From a bacterium (lineage in GTDB: Bacteria > Verrucomicrobiota > Verrucomicrobiae > Limisphaerales > J093), in contig JAKCAB010000256.1 of NCBI GenBank assembly GCA_021839785.1, positions 1 through 25,211 on the forward strand: 25,211 nucleotides of DNA, read 5' to 3'. Made by a program: the position numbers and the translations under genes. The first letter of the stretch is position 1, and the number at the start of each line of letters is the position of its first letter. Positions 9,559 to 17,253 of the stretch are shown here, piece after piece. The notes beneath the pieces were generated by a model. That model was not told where the DNA came from. It saw only the letters and a program-made list of their open reading frames with translations, and did no database searches.

Positions 9559-11235
9559 ATGGTTGAGATGAATGGCATTCTGGATCGCATCGGCAGCCTG
9601 GCCGACGAATTGAAGCTGGCCAACCTCCGGCCGCAGCTTGGCGCTTGCCGTCAGCAACTCAGCGGCAGCGAGAACATCGACGTGGCCGTGTTGGGCCGGT
9701 TCAAGGCGGGCAAGAGTTCGTTCCTCAACCACCTGACCGGGCGGGCCGTGTTGCCGATCGGCGTGGTGCCGCTGACCGCGGTCATCACGCGGTTGCGTTA
9801 CGGTCCCGTCGAGCGGGCAAAAGTCCATTTCCTCGACGGCGCGCGCAAAACGATTTCGCTGGACGACATCGGCCGCTTCGTCGGCGAGAACCAGAACCCC
9901 AACAACGAGAAACAGGTCGCCGGGGTGGACGTGGAGTTGCCGGCGCTCCAGCCGCTCGCGCCGCTGCAATTCGTGGACACGCCGGGTCTGGACAGCGCGC
10001 TGGCGCACAACACCGAAGCCGCGTTGGGCTGGCTGCCGCACGTGGGCGCGGCGTTGGTGGCGATGAGCGCTGACGCGCCGCTGTCCGAACGCGACCTGGC
10101 GCTCCTGGAAGAACTGCGCCGCCACACGCCCAAGATCGGGCTGCTGCTGACCAAGGCCGATCTGCTCACCGAGCCGCAACGGGCCGAAGTGTTAAGTTTC
10201 GTCCGGCAACAATTGCGCCGGAAATGGAACGAAGAGCTGCCCGTCTTCTTCTATTCCATCCAACCGGCGTTCGCCGCGCTGAAGACGGCGCTGGATGCAA
10301 ACCTGCTCAGCCCTCTGCGGCGCGATCGATCCCAAGCCGCCGAAGAAATCACGCGGCACAAGCTCGGCTCGCTGGTGACTCAGACGCTCGGCTATCTGCG
10401 CCTCGCCCTGGCCGCCGCCACGCAGGCCGAGTCGTCGCGGCAGGCTTTGCGCGAGAAGCTGGGCGAGGAGCGCGGCCAATTCGATTTGCTCCGGGCCGAG
10501 TTGAACGTGCTTGCGCGCGAAGGGTCCGCCCAGGCGCTGGACGGGTATCTGGCGCAATTGCAGCCCACGCAAGCCGCGTTGCAGGCCCACCTCACCCAAC
10601 AGCTCCGCGAACAATTCCCCCGCTGGAAACTGCGCCTGCCCCCCTTGCTGGTCGCCTGGCGGCAGTCGTTGCAGGCGTTTCTCCAACACGAATTGACCGA
10701 GGTTTCGCGCAGCCGCCAAGCCCTGTTCGGCGCGCCGCTGCGCCAGGCCCGCGCCCACCTGACCCGCACCCTGCGCGCTTTTCACGACCGGCTGGCCGAG
10801 CACGTGAAGTCCGCGCTGGGCGTGACGCTGACCCCGCCCGAATTTGTCTTCGACGTGCGGGAACCGACCGCCCCGCCCGTGGACGTGGCATTCGCGTTCG
10901 ACGCGGCCTTCACCACGATGGGCTGGCTGATTCCGCTGACGCTGCTCCGCCGGCCGATCGAGCGCGTGCTGTTGCGCAAGGCGCGCTACGAGGTGGAGAA
11001 GAACCTCTCGCGCCTGGCGGCCGGCTGGCGGGATCGTGTGGTCCCAATCATTGAGGCGCTGACCCGCGACGCGGAAAAGCAGGCGTCGGACGAACTGACC
11101 GCGCTCGCACAAACGCTGGCGCAAACCGCCTCCCAGGCTCCGGAATTGAGACGCGCGATCGAAGAACTGGAGCAATTCCCAAAAAAACTACGGCCGGAGC
11201 GGCGCTCGGGCGACGCCAGGGAAGCCGATGCCTAG
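9559..11235 (+). CDS. Dynamin-like GTPase, second of a tandem pair
   Basis: A 558-residue dynamin-like GTPase with the G domain close to the N-terminus. G1 is GRFKAGKS at residues 46-53, then VVPLTAVITR as G2, DTPG at 140-143 as G3 and TKAD at 198-201 as G4. The stalk is helical. A more hydrophobic stretch (TTMGWLIPLTLL, about residues 453-464) could be the membrane-contacting paddle. The ATG at 9559 is used here; a second ATG at 9568 is equally possible, as neither has a clear ribosome binding site. G1 surroundings resemble the upstream protein (LNHLxGxxVLPxGVxPxTA in both), pointing to ancient duplication. It is the last gene of the fluoride-led operon; after it come 126 bases and the ArsR unit. 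Confidence 0.88.
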   Translation: MVEMNGILDRIGSLADELKLANLRPQLGACRQQLSGSENIDVAVLGRFKAGKSSFLNHLTGRAVLPIGVVPLTAVITRLRYGPVERAKVHFLDGARKTISLDDIGRFVGENQNPNNEKQVAGVDVELPALQPLAPLQFVDTPGLDSALAHNTEAALGWLPHVGAALVAMSADAPLSERDLALLEELRRHTPKIGLLLTKADLLTEPQRAEVLSFVRQQLRRKWNEELPVFFYSIQPAFAALKTALDANLLSPLRRDRSQAAEEITRHKLGSLVTQTLGYLRLALAAATQAESSRQALREKLGEERGQFDLLRAELNVLAREGSAQALDGYLAQLQPTQAALQAHLTQQLREQFPRWKLRLPPLLVAWRQSLQAFLQHELTEVSRSRQALFGAPLRQARAHLTRTLRAFHDRLAEHVKSALGVTLTPPEFVFDVREPTAPPVDVAFAFDAAFTTMGWLIPLTLLRRPIERVLLRKARYEVEKNLSRLAAGWRDRVVPIIEALTRDAEKQASDELTALAQTLAQTASQAPELRRAIEELEQFPKKLRPERRSGDAREADA

Positions 11236-11276
11236 CCGACCGAAAATAGGGGCCTGTGTCCGGTGCGGTCGGCCCC
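11235..11276 (+). repeat. Inverted repeats after the second dynamin gene
   Basis: GCCGACCG (11235-11242) is matched by CGGTCGGC (11266-11273), and GGGGCC (11249-11254) by GGCCCC (11271-11276); the two stems exclude each other. No T-tract follows, so a standard intrinsic terminator is not supported. Transcription could end here by another route, or read into the arsR-like gene. Confidence 0.45.
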
Positions 11277-11290
11277 CGTCACGGCGGCGT

Positions 11291-11319
11291 TTGACAACCC
11301 GGCCCTGGCCGGGTTAACT
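11291..11319 (+). promoter_or_regulatory. Candidate promoter with a dyad in the spacer (arsR-led operon)
   Basis: A perfect TTGACA (11291-11296) is separated by 17 bases from TTAACT (11314-11319), a weak -10 with 3 of 6 matches. The spacer is nearly filled by the inverted repeat AACCCGGC/GCCGGGTT (11296-11315, 4-base loop). It could be an operator between -35 and -10, or a terminator stem of the upstream operon, although it lacks a T-run. Confidence 0.45.
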
Positions 11320-11340
11320 GCCGGTCGCCTAACTTAGAAA

Positions 11341-11356
11341 TTTCGAAATATCGAAA
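11341..11356 (+). promoter_or_regulatory. Candidate ArsR-family operator
   Basis: TTTCGA (11341-11346) and TCGAAA (11351-11356) form a perfect dyad with a 4-base gap, inside an AT-rich patch that stands out against the GC-rich surroundings. It ends 5 bases before the start codon of the arsR-like gene. Self-repression through AT-rich dyads next to the start is usual for the family. The site replaces any recognisable ribosome binding site. Confidence 0.55.
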
Positions 11357-11361
11357 CTAAC

Positions 11362-11694
11362 ATGCGCGCAACGGACGACCGGATTTTTCACCTCCATGCG
11401 GAGGTCTGCAAGAGCATGGCCAATCCGACCCGGCTGAAAATCCTGGCCGCTCTCCAAGGCGGCGAGCAGTCGGTCGAAGCGTTGGCGCGGGCGCTGCAGG
11501 TGCCGAAGGCCAACCTCTCGCAGCACCTCGCCGTGCTGCGCCACCGCGGCATCGTCAGTACCCGACGCGAAGGTTTGAACGTGTTCTACCGCTGCGGCAA
11601 CGCGAAGATGCTCCAGGCGTGCGAACTGTTGCGGCAGGTGCTGCTGGAGCAGCTTGCCGAGGGACACGCGTTGATGAAGGCCGCCAACCGGTAA
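11362..11694 (+). CDS. ArsR/SmtB-family transcriptional repressor
   Basis: A 110-residue winged-helix protein. VCKSMANPTRLKIL (residues 15-28) and the helix-turn-helix at roughly 36-63, with VPKANLSQHLAVLRHRGIV, are typical of ArsR. Cys16, Cys78 and Cys87 are present, and the metal site ELCVCDL of ArsR itself is absent. In the BigR/SqrR branch two cysteines form a polysulfide bridge to sense sulfide or persulfide. The cysteine positions here and the DsrE- and SQR-like genes downstream favour such a role (inference). It lies first in its operon, with an AT-rich dyad abutting its start. No Shine-Dalgarno sequence precedes the ATG, so translation may be leaderless-like or weak. The next gene starts 15 bases after its stop. 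Confidence 0.9.
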   Translation: MRATDDRIFHLHAEVCKSMANPTRLKILAALQGGEQSVEALARALQVPKANLSQHLAVLRHRGIVSTRREGLNVFYRCGNAKMLQACELLRQVLLEQLAEGHALMKAANR

Positions 11695-11709
11695 TCGGAA
11701 ACGGACGCG

Positions 11710-12585
11710 ATGCCCTCAGAAATTCCATTGCGGCAAAACAAGCATTACTCGACGGCGTCAGTCTTTTCGCCCGCAAACTTGTTGCGCGAGGCCCGCCGCC
11801 AGAAGGGTCTCGCTCCGGGAAGGGTGCCCGCCGTTTGTGTGTTGGACCCGGACGGGGACATTTTGGCTTACCTGATCCGCCGGAAATGGGCAAAACCCGA
11901 TCCGTTCTGGGCCTGCTACCACACGACGCTTTATCGGTTTCCCCTTCCGGGCATTCGCTTGGGCATCATTGCCTGCGCCGTGGGCGGTCCGTTTGCGGTG
12001 CTCCTGGCGGAGCAACTTTTCGTTTCCGGCTGCCGCTTGTTGATCGAGATCACCTCGGCGGGGCAGATTCTCCCGGTTCGCACGCCGCCCTACTTCGTGC
12101 TCATCGAACGGGCGCTCCGGGACGAGGGAACCAGTCATCACTACCTGCCGCCGGCCCGCTACGCGCGACTCGATCCGGGCCTCGGCGCGAAGCTGCGCCG
12201 CGGCTTGCAGGGCTTCGCGCCCGCCGTGGAGCGCGGCGCGAGTTGGACCACCGATGCCCCGTATCGCGAAACGGCGGAGGCGATCGAAGCCGCCCGGGCC
12301 GAAGGCATCCTGGCCGTCGAGATGGAGGCGGCCTCGCTCTACGCCTTTGCGCAGGCGCGGCGAAAGCCGGTGGTCTGCTTCGCGCACGTCACCAACCAAA
12401 TGGCCCGCGTCGAGGGCGATTTTGAGAAGGGCGAGGCCGATGGCAGTGTTCAGTCGCTGCGGCTCATCGCAGCAGTCGCGCGGTGTTTGCGGCCGTCGTC
12501 GAAGCGCCGAAGCGGACCAGCCGCCAAGAGCGTTTCGTCGGCCCGCAAGAAACTTTCGCAAACAAACAGAAAATCGTATCCATGA
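11710..12585 (+). CDS. Nucleoside phosphorylase-like protein (PNP/UDP family)
   Basis: A 291-residue protein with the course of the PNP_UDP_1 fold. It has VGGPFAVLLAEQL (residues 91-103), the glycine-bearing strand LIEITSAGQI (111-120), SWTTDAPYRET (178-188) and VEMEAASLYAFA (203-214); the last carries the ribose-contacting Met-Glu pair. Such enzymes split nucleosides with phosphate to give a base and ribose 1-phosphate. It is closest in look to uridine phosphorylase-like proteins, but substrate specificity cannot be assigned. The last 30 residues form a Lys/Ser/Arg-rich tail that is probably unstructured. The stop overlaps the start of the DsrE-like gene (ATGA at 12582-12585). A role in a sulfur operon is not obvious. 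Confidence 0.8.
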   Translation: MPSEIPLRQNKHYSTASVFSPANLLREARRQKGLAPGRVPAVCVLDPDGDILAYLIRRKWAKPDPFWACYHTTLYRFPLPGIRLGIIACAVGGPFAVLLAEQLFVSGCRLLIEITSAGQILPVRTPPYFVLIERALRDEGTSHHYLPPARYARLDPGLGAKLRRGLQGFAPAVERGASWTTDAPYRETAEAIEAARAEGILAVEMEAASLYAFAQARRKPVVCFAHVTNQMARVEGDFEKGEADGSVQSLRLIAAVARCLRPSSKRRSGPAAKSVSSARKKLSQTNRKSYP

Positions 12586-12902
12586 AACTTGGCATTATCC
12601 TCTCACAAACCGATCCGGAAACCGTGTTCAACGCGCTGCGGCTGGCCAACTACGGTCTCAAACAGGGTGACACGGTGAAGATCTTCCTCGTCGGCAAAGG
12701 CGTGGAACTGGACCAAATCAACGACCCGAAGTTCAACGTCCGCGAGCAGGCGCAAGCCATGCTGGACGCCGGCGGGCAATTCCTGGCCTGCGGCACCTGC
12801 CTGAAATTGCGCCAGTCGGGCGGGTCGGAAATTTGTCCACTCTCGACGCTCAAAGACTTCTACGAGGTCGTGCGCGACTCCGACCGCCTGGTGACCTTCT
12901 GA
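12582..12902 (+). CDS. DsrE-like sulfur-carrier family protein
   Basis: A 106-residue protein of the DsrE/DsrF-like (YchN) fold: the N-terminal strand MKLGIILSQTDPETVFNALR, then DTVKIFLVGKGVEL, and a cysteine segment LACGTCLKLR with Cys70 and Cys73, plus Cys85. In DsrE and TusD-type proteins a cysteine in this region carries persulfide sulfur during sulfur oxidation or tRNA thiolation. The CxxC pair here fits thiol or persulfide chemistry. The start at 12582 overlaps the stop of the phosphorylase-like gene; the longer frame back to 12483 is only read-through. Four bases separate it from the SQR-like gene, suggesting it receives or passes on sulfane sulfur made there (inference). Confidence 0.85.
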   Translation: MKLGIILSQTDPETVFNALRLANYGLKQGDTVKIFLVGKGVELDQINDPKFNVREQAQAMLDAGGQFLACGTCLKLRQSGGSEICPLSTLKDFYEVVRDSDRLVTF

Positions 12903-12906
12903 GGCC

Positions 12907-14127
12907 ATGCCTGCAACCCCAACCAAGATTGTCATCATCGGTGGCTCGTTCGGCGGCGTGAACGCAGCCTATGCGCTGCGACGCAAGCTGGGGCGCGACG
13001 CCGAGATCATCGTCGTCAGCAAAGACCCGGCGTTCACGTTCATGCCGTCGCTGCCGTGGGCCATCATGGGCTGGCGCGATCCAGCGCGGCTGCAGATTCC
13101 GCTGGCCGAACCTCTGGCGCGGCGCGGCGTCCGCTTTGTGAACGCCGAAGTCAAGGATCTCGACCCGGCTAAATCAGTGGTCCGAACTGCGGGTGAGCGG
13201 TTCCCTTTTGACGTGCTGGTGATCGCGTCGGGCGCGGAACTGGATTACGCGGCGGTGCCAGGGCTTGGCCCGGCGGGCGGGCACACGCACTCGACTTTCA
13301 CCGTGGGAGAAGCCGCGCAGGCCCGCGACGGGCTGGCACGGGCGCTGGCGGCGGAGCGCGGGAGCATCGTCATCGGCGCCGCGCCGGGCGCCAGTTGCAT
13401 CGGCCCGGCTTACGAGATCGTGTTGATGATCGACACCGTGCTGCGGCGGGCCAAGCGACGGCACCGCTTCCGCCTGGGCTTCGTCACGCCCGAGCCCTTC
13501 CTCGGACATTTCGGCATGGGCGGCGTCGGCCGGTCCGCGCGGCTGATTCAGGACGAATTCGCCGAGCGCGACATCGAGACGGTCATCAACGCCAAGATCG
13601 TCGAGGCGCGTGCCGACCGGTTGCTGCTGGCGGACGGCGCCGAGTGGCCGTTCGATTTCTCGCTGGTGATTCCGGCGTTTCTGGGTGCGCCGTTTGTGCG
13701 AGCGGTGGACGGCTTGGCCAACCCGAAAGGATTCATCCCGGTGACGCCGCACCTGCGCAGCGCGAAGTTCGAGAATAGCTATGCCGTCGGCGTCGCCCTG
13801 GCGATTGCGCCGGTGGGACCGACGCCCGTGCCCGTGGCCGTGCCCAAAACCGGACACCTGACCGAACTGATGGCCCACGCCGCGGCGCACAATATCTCCG
13901 CCGACTTGCGCGGCGGCCCGAAGGTGGATGGACTGACCCAGCCCGTGACCTGCATCGCCGACGCGGGCGACACGGCGTATTACTTCTCGGCGGACCCATT
14001 CCTGCCGCCGCGCAACAAAGTGGTGCAGAAGAAAGGCAAGTGGGCGCACTACGCCAAAGTCGCCTTCGAGAAATACTACCTGGCGCGAATTCGCCACGAT
14101 TGGCCATCGCTCCACTTCGGCTGGTGA
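12907..14127 (+). CDS. Sulfide:quinone oxidoreductase-like FAD flavoprotein
   Basis: A 406-residue two-dinucleotide-binding-domain flavoprotein. FAD binding is shown by IIGGSFGGVNAA with the glycine motif at residues 12-17. The SQR/FCSD mark GASCIGPAYE holds Cys164, and VTCIADAG holds Cys349. These are the only two cysteines and match the disulfide pair that accepts sulfide in SQR and flavocytochrome c sulfide dehydrogenase. The C-terminal block KGKWAHYAKVAFEKYYLARI is the usual amphipathic end that rests on the membrane in SQRs. No signal peptide is seen, which argues for a cytoplasmic-face SQR rather than periplasmic FccB. The third cysteine of classical SQR is absent, as in FCSD. Electrons would go to quinone or possibly to the cytochrome encoded downstream. 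Confidence 0.87.
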   Translation: MPATPTKIVIIGGSFGGVNAAYALRRKLGRDAEIIVVSKDPAFTFMPSLPWAIMGWRDPARLQIPLAEPLARRGVRFVNAEVKDLDPAKSVVRTAGERFPFDVLVIASGAELDYAAVPGLGPAGGHTHSTFTVGEAAQARDGLARALAAERGSIVIGAAPGASCIGPAYEIVLMIDTVLRRAKRRHRFRLGFVTPEPFLGHFGMGGVGRSARLIQDEFAERDIETVINAKIVEARADRLLLADGAEWPFDFSLVIPAFLGAPFVRAVDGLANPKGFIPVTPHLRSAKFENSYAVGVALAIAPVGPTPVPVAVPKTGHLTELMAHAAAHNISADLRGGPKVDGLTQPVTCIADAGDTAYYFSADPFLPPRNKVVQKKGKWAHYAKVAFEKYYLARIRHDWPSLHFGW

Positions 14128-14145
14128 TGGACCGGGTTTGTCATC

Positions 14146-16536
14146 ATGAAACTGCGCGAAAGACTCGTCACCTTCTCAGTTGACTATCCGAAGACGGTGC
14201 TGGCCGCGGCGCTGGCGCTGACCGTTTTCTTCGCCGCGCAGTTTCCCAAGGCGCGCATTGACACCGACCCGAAGCACATGCTGCCCGACACGTCGCCGGT
14301 GCGGGTGTATAACGACCAGGTCGAGCGGCAGTTCAGCCTGCACCCGGACGTGATTGTGCTCGGCATCGTCAACGAGAGCGGCCTGCTGAATCCCGAGTCG
14401 CTGCGGCGCGTGGCGGACATCACCGACAAAATCCTGGCGCTGCCGGGCGTCATCACGCGCGACGTGCTCGGGTTGCGCACCGTGGATGACGTGACGGTGA
14501 ACGGCGACCAACTGGGCGTGCGCCCGTTGCTGGCGGACGTGCCGACGAACGCGGTCGAAGTGGCGGCGTTGCGCAAGGCGCTCTTTGAAAACCCGCTGCT
14601 CGTGGGGCGATTCATTTCGGCGGACGCGACCACCACGGCCATTTACGTCCCGATTGATCCGACGGCCAACGGAAAGGAAATCGCCGACCAGATTCGCCGC
14701 ATCGTCGCGGGCCACCGCGGGCCGGAGCGGTTCTACGTGGCGGGCGATCCGGTGGCGCGGGACACGTTCGGCGCGCAGATGTTCCGGCAGATGGGCGTCT
14801 TCTCGCCCGTCGCGGGGATGGTGATGTGCGTGGTGCTCTGGCTGATGTTCCGCAGCGGAGCGCTGGTCGCGGCGAACATGGGTGTCGCGATGCTCAGCGT
14901 CGTGTGGGCGATGGGCGCGTTGATCGCCTGCGGCTATCCCGTGCATATCATGAGTTCGATGATCCCGGTGTTCCTCATGGCCATCAGCACGGACACGGTT
15001 CACATCTTCAATGAGTTTTATTTCCGTTTCGGCGAACTGCGCGACAAACGCGCGGCCGTGCTGGAAACGATGCGCGTGGTCGGCCCGCCGGTGGTGTTGT
15101 CAGACTTGACGACGGCGGCGGCGTTCGCCTCGCTGGCGACCGGGCCAATCGTGCCGGTGAAAGTGTTCGGCATCTTCGTGGCCGTGGGCACGCTGGGGAT
15201 TTTGCTGATGAGCTTCACGGTCGTGCCGGCGGTCTTGATGCTGATGAGCGAACGGCGCGCGCTGGCGATGGCGGAGCGGCAGCGGCCGAGCCAGGCCGGC
15301 GCTTCTGGCTGGCTCGCCGTGCTGGGCCGGTGGGGCGTCGCGCGCAGTAAAGTGGTGTTGCTGGCCGGGCTTTGTTTGTTGGCGCTTGCGGCTTTTGGCA
15401 TGAGCCAGATTCGGGTCAACAACAACATGGTCGCGTGGTTTCGCGCCCGCAGCGAGATTCGACAGGCCGACCGCATCCTGAATGAAAAATTCGGCGGCAC
15501 AGCCACGGGCTATCTGGTGCTGCGCGGACCGACCGCCGATTTCATCAAACAGCCGGCAACATTGCACTGGATTGAGGGCTTGCAGCGCGAGGTGGAAAAA
15601 GAACCGCTGGTCGGCAAGACCGTTTCCGTGGCCGACGTGGTCAAACGGATCAACCGCGTGTTGCACGGCGACGAGGCGCGGTTCGAGACCATCCCCGATT
15701 CCGCCGAGGTGATCGCGCAGCAGTTGTTTGTCTTCACGATGGCCGTCAAACCGCGCGACCTCGACAACCTCGTGGACTACCCGTTTCAGTCCGCCAACGT
15801 CATCCTGCAACTGAAAAGCTGGGACGCCGACGTGCTGCGGCGCGTGCTGGCGCGGGCGGACGCGTTCGCGCGGGCGCATCCCCTGCCGGGCGCGGAAGTC
15901 AAGCCGGCGGGCATCGCCTACTTCAACCTCGTTTGGAACAACGAAGTGCTGTGGGGAATGTTGACCGGATTCATCTCGTCGTTGGTGCTGGTGCTGGTGC
16001 TGCTGGTGATCGAGTATCGCTCGCTGCGCTGGGGCATCATCAGCTTTGTCCCGTTGCTGTTCACGGTCGCGCTCATCTACGGCGCGGTCGGGCTGATCGG
16101 CAAAGACTTCGACATGCCGATCTCGGTGTTGAGCACCTTGTCGCTCGGCATGGCGATTGATTTCGCGATTCACTTCGTCAGCCGATTTCGTCAACGGCTG
16201 GCGGACACAGGTTTCAACGCGACAGCGGGCCTGCCTGCCGCGACTGTGGCGCAGGCGGGCGGGGCGAATCCATCAGCGCTGGCCGACGCGCTCTTGTGGA
16301 CGGTGGCCCGGCCCGGCCGGGGCGTCATGCGCAACGCGTTTCTGTTTGCCTCGGGTTTTTTTGTGATGCTGTTCGCGAGCCTCACGCCTTACATCACGGT
16401 GGGCGCGTTCATGGCGGCGATGATGATCCTCAGCGCGGTGGCCACGCTGCTGTATTTGCCGGCGTTGATTGTGGTCTTTGGCCGCTGGCTGCCGCTCACG
16501 CCCAAACGCAAGCCGGAGAAACAACCGACAAGCTGA
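14146..16536 (+). CDS. RND/MMPL-family exporter
   Basis: A 796-residue protein of the RND superfamily, HAE3/MMPL-like branch. One membrane helix near residues 17-33 is followed by a periplasmic domain. Next come a block of five or six helices (about 218-370, with MSSMIPVFLMAISTDTVHIF), a second periplasmic domain and a final block from about 600. Two repeats of this plan are typical. Proton-relay acidic residues (Asp/Thr in STDTVHIF and MAIDFAIHF) are in place. Members export lipids, hopanoids or other hydrophobic molecules using the proton gradient. It pairs with the LolA-like gene at the end of the operon, a frequent partnership. An odd Gly/Ala-rich insertion of about 15 residues (near 692-708) lies between the last helices where close relatives have a short loop. 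Confidence 0.9.
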   Translation: MKLRERLVTFSVDYPKTVLAAALALTVFFAAQFPKARIDTDPKHMLPDTSPVRVYNDQVERQFSLHPDVIVLGIVNESGLLNPESLRRVADITDKILALPGVITRDVLGLRTVDDVTVNGDQLGVRPLLADVPTNAVEVAALRKALFENPLLVGRFISADATTTAIYVPIDPTANGKEIADQIRRIVAGHRGPERFYVAGDPVARDTFGAQMFRQMGVFSPVAGMVMCVVLWLMFRSGALVAANMGVAMLSVVWAMGALIACGYPVHIMSSMIPVFLMAISTDTVHIFNEFYFRFGELRDKRAAVLETMRVVGPPVVLSDLTTAAAFASLATGPIVPVKVFGIFVAVGTLGILLMSFTVVPAVLMLMSERRALAMAERQRPSQAGASGWLAVLGRWGVARSKVVLLAGLCLLALAAFGMSQIRVNNNMVAWFRARSEIRQADRILNEKFGGTATGYLVLRGPTADFIKQPATLHWIEGLQREVEKEPLVGKTVSVADVVKRINRVLHGDEARFETIPDSAEVIAQQLFVFTMAVKPRDLDNLVDYPFQSANVILQLKSWDADVLRRVLARADAFARAHPLPGAEVKPAGIAYFNLVWNNEVLWGMLTGFISSLVLVLVLLVIEYRSLRWGIISFVPLLFTVALIYGAVGLIGKDFDMPISVLSTLSLGMAIDFAIHFVSRFRQRLADTGFNATAGLPAATVAQAGGANPSALADALLWTVARPGRGVMRNAFLFASGFFVMLFASLTPYITVGAFMAAMMILSAVATLLYLPALIVVFGRWLPLTPKRKPEKQPTS

Positions 16537-16557
16537 AACGACAACCGTCTTAAACAT

Positions 16558-17193
16558 ATGAACACGCAATCATTCGTCACTGTGACGCCCAACGTGGCCG
16601 CAAAGGCTGCGGCCTTGTGGCTGGGTCTCACCGCAGTCCTGCCGGCGGCGCTAGCCTATCCGCCTGCCGTCGGCATACTCAGCAATCAAAAGAACTGCCT
16701 GCAATGCCACGCCAACAACGGCCCGTGGAAGGACGACGCGCGCACCATCATTGACATCCTCGACAAAGACACGCTGAAATCGCTCAAACAAGCCGACGGC
16801 AGCTTCCTCATCGAAACGAAACGCGGCGCGACCCGCACGCTGTTCACCGTCATTGGGCGGGCCAAGGGCGACACCGCGGAAGCGCCTTACCGCAACGCGT
16901 GGCTTTACCTTGATCCGAAAATCATCGGCAGCGCATCGCTCTCGAAATTCGCGCCCGGTTGGGACGTGAACCTGCCCATGTCCTGCCGCATCGTGGGCGA
17001 CACGCTCGACGGCTACGCAGGCGCGACGCTGACGGTCCTGCCCATGACCATTCGCCCGACCGACGCTGCCCGGGACGCGGAACTGGAGTTGCAGGTGATG
17101 CTGACCAAAGGCGAGTCGGTCAAAGGCAAGCCGAAGGAAGGGATGATTGGCAGCTACTTTGAGCGCAAGGTGAAGCTGAAGGTGACGGATTAG
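16558..17193 (+). CDS. Periplasmic monoheme c-type cytochrome
   Basis: A 211-residue exported protein. A signal peptide occupies about residues 1-33 (hydrophobic AAKAAALWLGLTAVLPAALA before YPPAVG). One heme-binding motif CLQCH lies at residues 47-51 (Cys47, Cys50, His51), close to the mature N-terminus. The rest is a beta-rich region without further heme motifs; several Met residues (LPMSC, LPMTI) could be the distal ligand. I do not recognise a named family. Position behind an SQR/FCSD-like flavoprotein suggests it accepts electrons from sulfur oxidation (inference). It starts 21 bases after the exporter stop. Confidence 0.75.
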   Translation: MNTQSFVTVTPNVAAKAAALWLGLTAVLPAALAYPPAVGILSNQKNCLQCHANNGPWKDDARTIIDILDKDTLKSLKQADGSFLIETKRGATRTLFTVIGRAKGDTAEAPYRNAWLYLDPKIIGSASLSKFAPGWDVNLPMSCRIVGDTLDGYAGATLTVLPMTIRPTDAARDAELELQVMLTKGESVKGKPKEGMIGSYFERKVKLKVTD

Positions 17194-17253
17194 CGCCCGC
17201 CCGATACGATCCGAACAACCATCGGCGGTGGCGCGTCAGACCAGCAGTGCAAT

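Noticed and set aside
11296..11315. Rho-independent terminator for the fluoride operon
   Set aside because: The stem is good but no T-tract follows and it overlaps a TTGACA promoter box; kept only as a dyad.
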